DNA of 7,105 bases from Acidobacteriota bacterium (GTDB taxonomy: Bacteria; Acidobacteriota; Terriglobia; UBA7540), in assembly GCA_021789565.1 (NCBI GenBank), contig JAJYJL010000413.1:1-7105 (forward strand). Reading direction: 5' to 3'. Position 1 is the first letter of the stretch. Each line of letters opens with the position of its first letter. The translations under genes were made by a program, and so were the position numbers. Positions 7,019-7,105 of the stretch are shown one piece after another. The notes under the pieces are model-generated. The model was not told the origin of the DNA and did not search any database. It saw only the letters and a program-made list of their open reading frames with translations.

Positions 7019-7105
7019 TGACCTGCCCCCGTTCTCTGTACCAATCATAATGTGAGTTCCGGGGTAGTTTCTTGCTTTTGCTCTTCTCTGCGGTGCAGCT
7101 CGAAG
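7019..7105 (-). mobile_element. Possible end of an IS3-type insertion sequence running off the right edge
   Basis: Bases 7019-7042 (tgacctgcccccgttctctg and the next four bases, tacc) resemble the TG-starting, C-run-containing terminal repeats of IS3-family elements. On the minus strand a 19-codon open frame from the edge, rich in Arg, Glu and Gln (HRREEQKQETTPELTL at its end), stops with TGA at 7047-7045. That places it just inside the proposed terminus, where the C-terminus of a transposase would be expected. The element would continue to the right. This is recognition from memory on under 90 bases, with no transposase motif visible. Confidence 0.3.

Overview
The window looks like chromosomal DNA from an Acidobacteriota bacterium, probably a soil-type polysaccharide degrader. 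The strongest indicator is the protein at 2090-3175, which has the architecture of the acidobacterial VWFA-related family (TIGR03436). The other two genes also match protein types I associate with that phylum: a Tat-exported GH106-like glycosidase, and a roughly 1,000-residue secreted protein of unknown function. These assignments come from recognising motifs by eye; no database search was possible.

All confident genes lie on the minus strand, so transcription runs from right to left. From right to left: 7019-7105 may be the edge of an insertion sequence (tentative). 6374-7018 is a leader or intergenic stretch with no convincing gene, but with a sigma70-like promoter candidate at 6677-6703. 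3260-6373 encodes a 1,037-residue exported protein with no function I can name; its start is fixed by a strong Shine-Dalgarno sequence. After an 84-base gap holding an imperfect hairpin comes 2090-3175, a 361-residue exported VWFA-related protein with an incomplete metal-ion (MIDAS) motif. These two genes probably form an operon.

The intergenic stretch 1589-2089 contains a 109-base palindromic element (1913-2021). Its 18-base inverted repeats enclose two inverted REP-like hairpins, as in a REPIN or a small non-autonomous (MITE-like) element. A possible promoter follows at 1725-1754. The last gene starts at 1588 and runs off the left edge. It was read by hand as 529 uninterrupted codons and encodes the N-terminal half of a GH106-like (alpha-L-rhamnosidase-type) glycoside hydrolase with a twin-arginine signal.

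All three proteins carry export signals, so the theme is envelope or periplasmic function. The glycosidase probably acts on rhamnose-containing plant or microbial polysaccharides. The VWFA protein and the large unknown protein may work together at the envelope, but that rests only on their adjacency. I see no tRNA, rRNA, CRISPR array, defence system or biosynthetic cluster. The most novel items are the unknown protein/VWFA pair and the palindromic repeat element.
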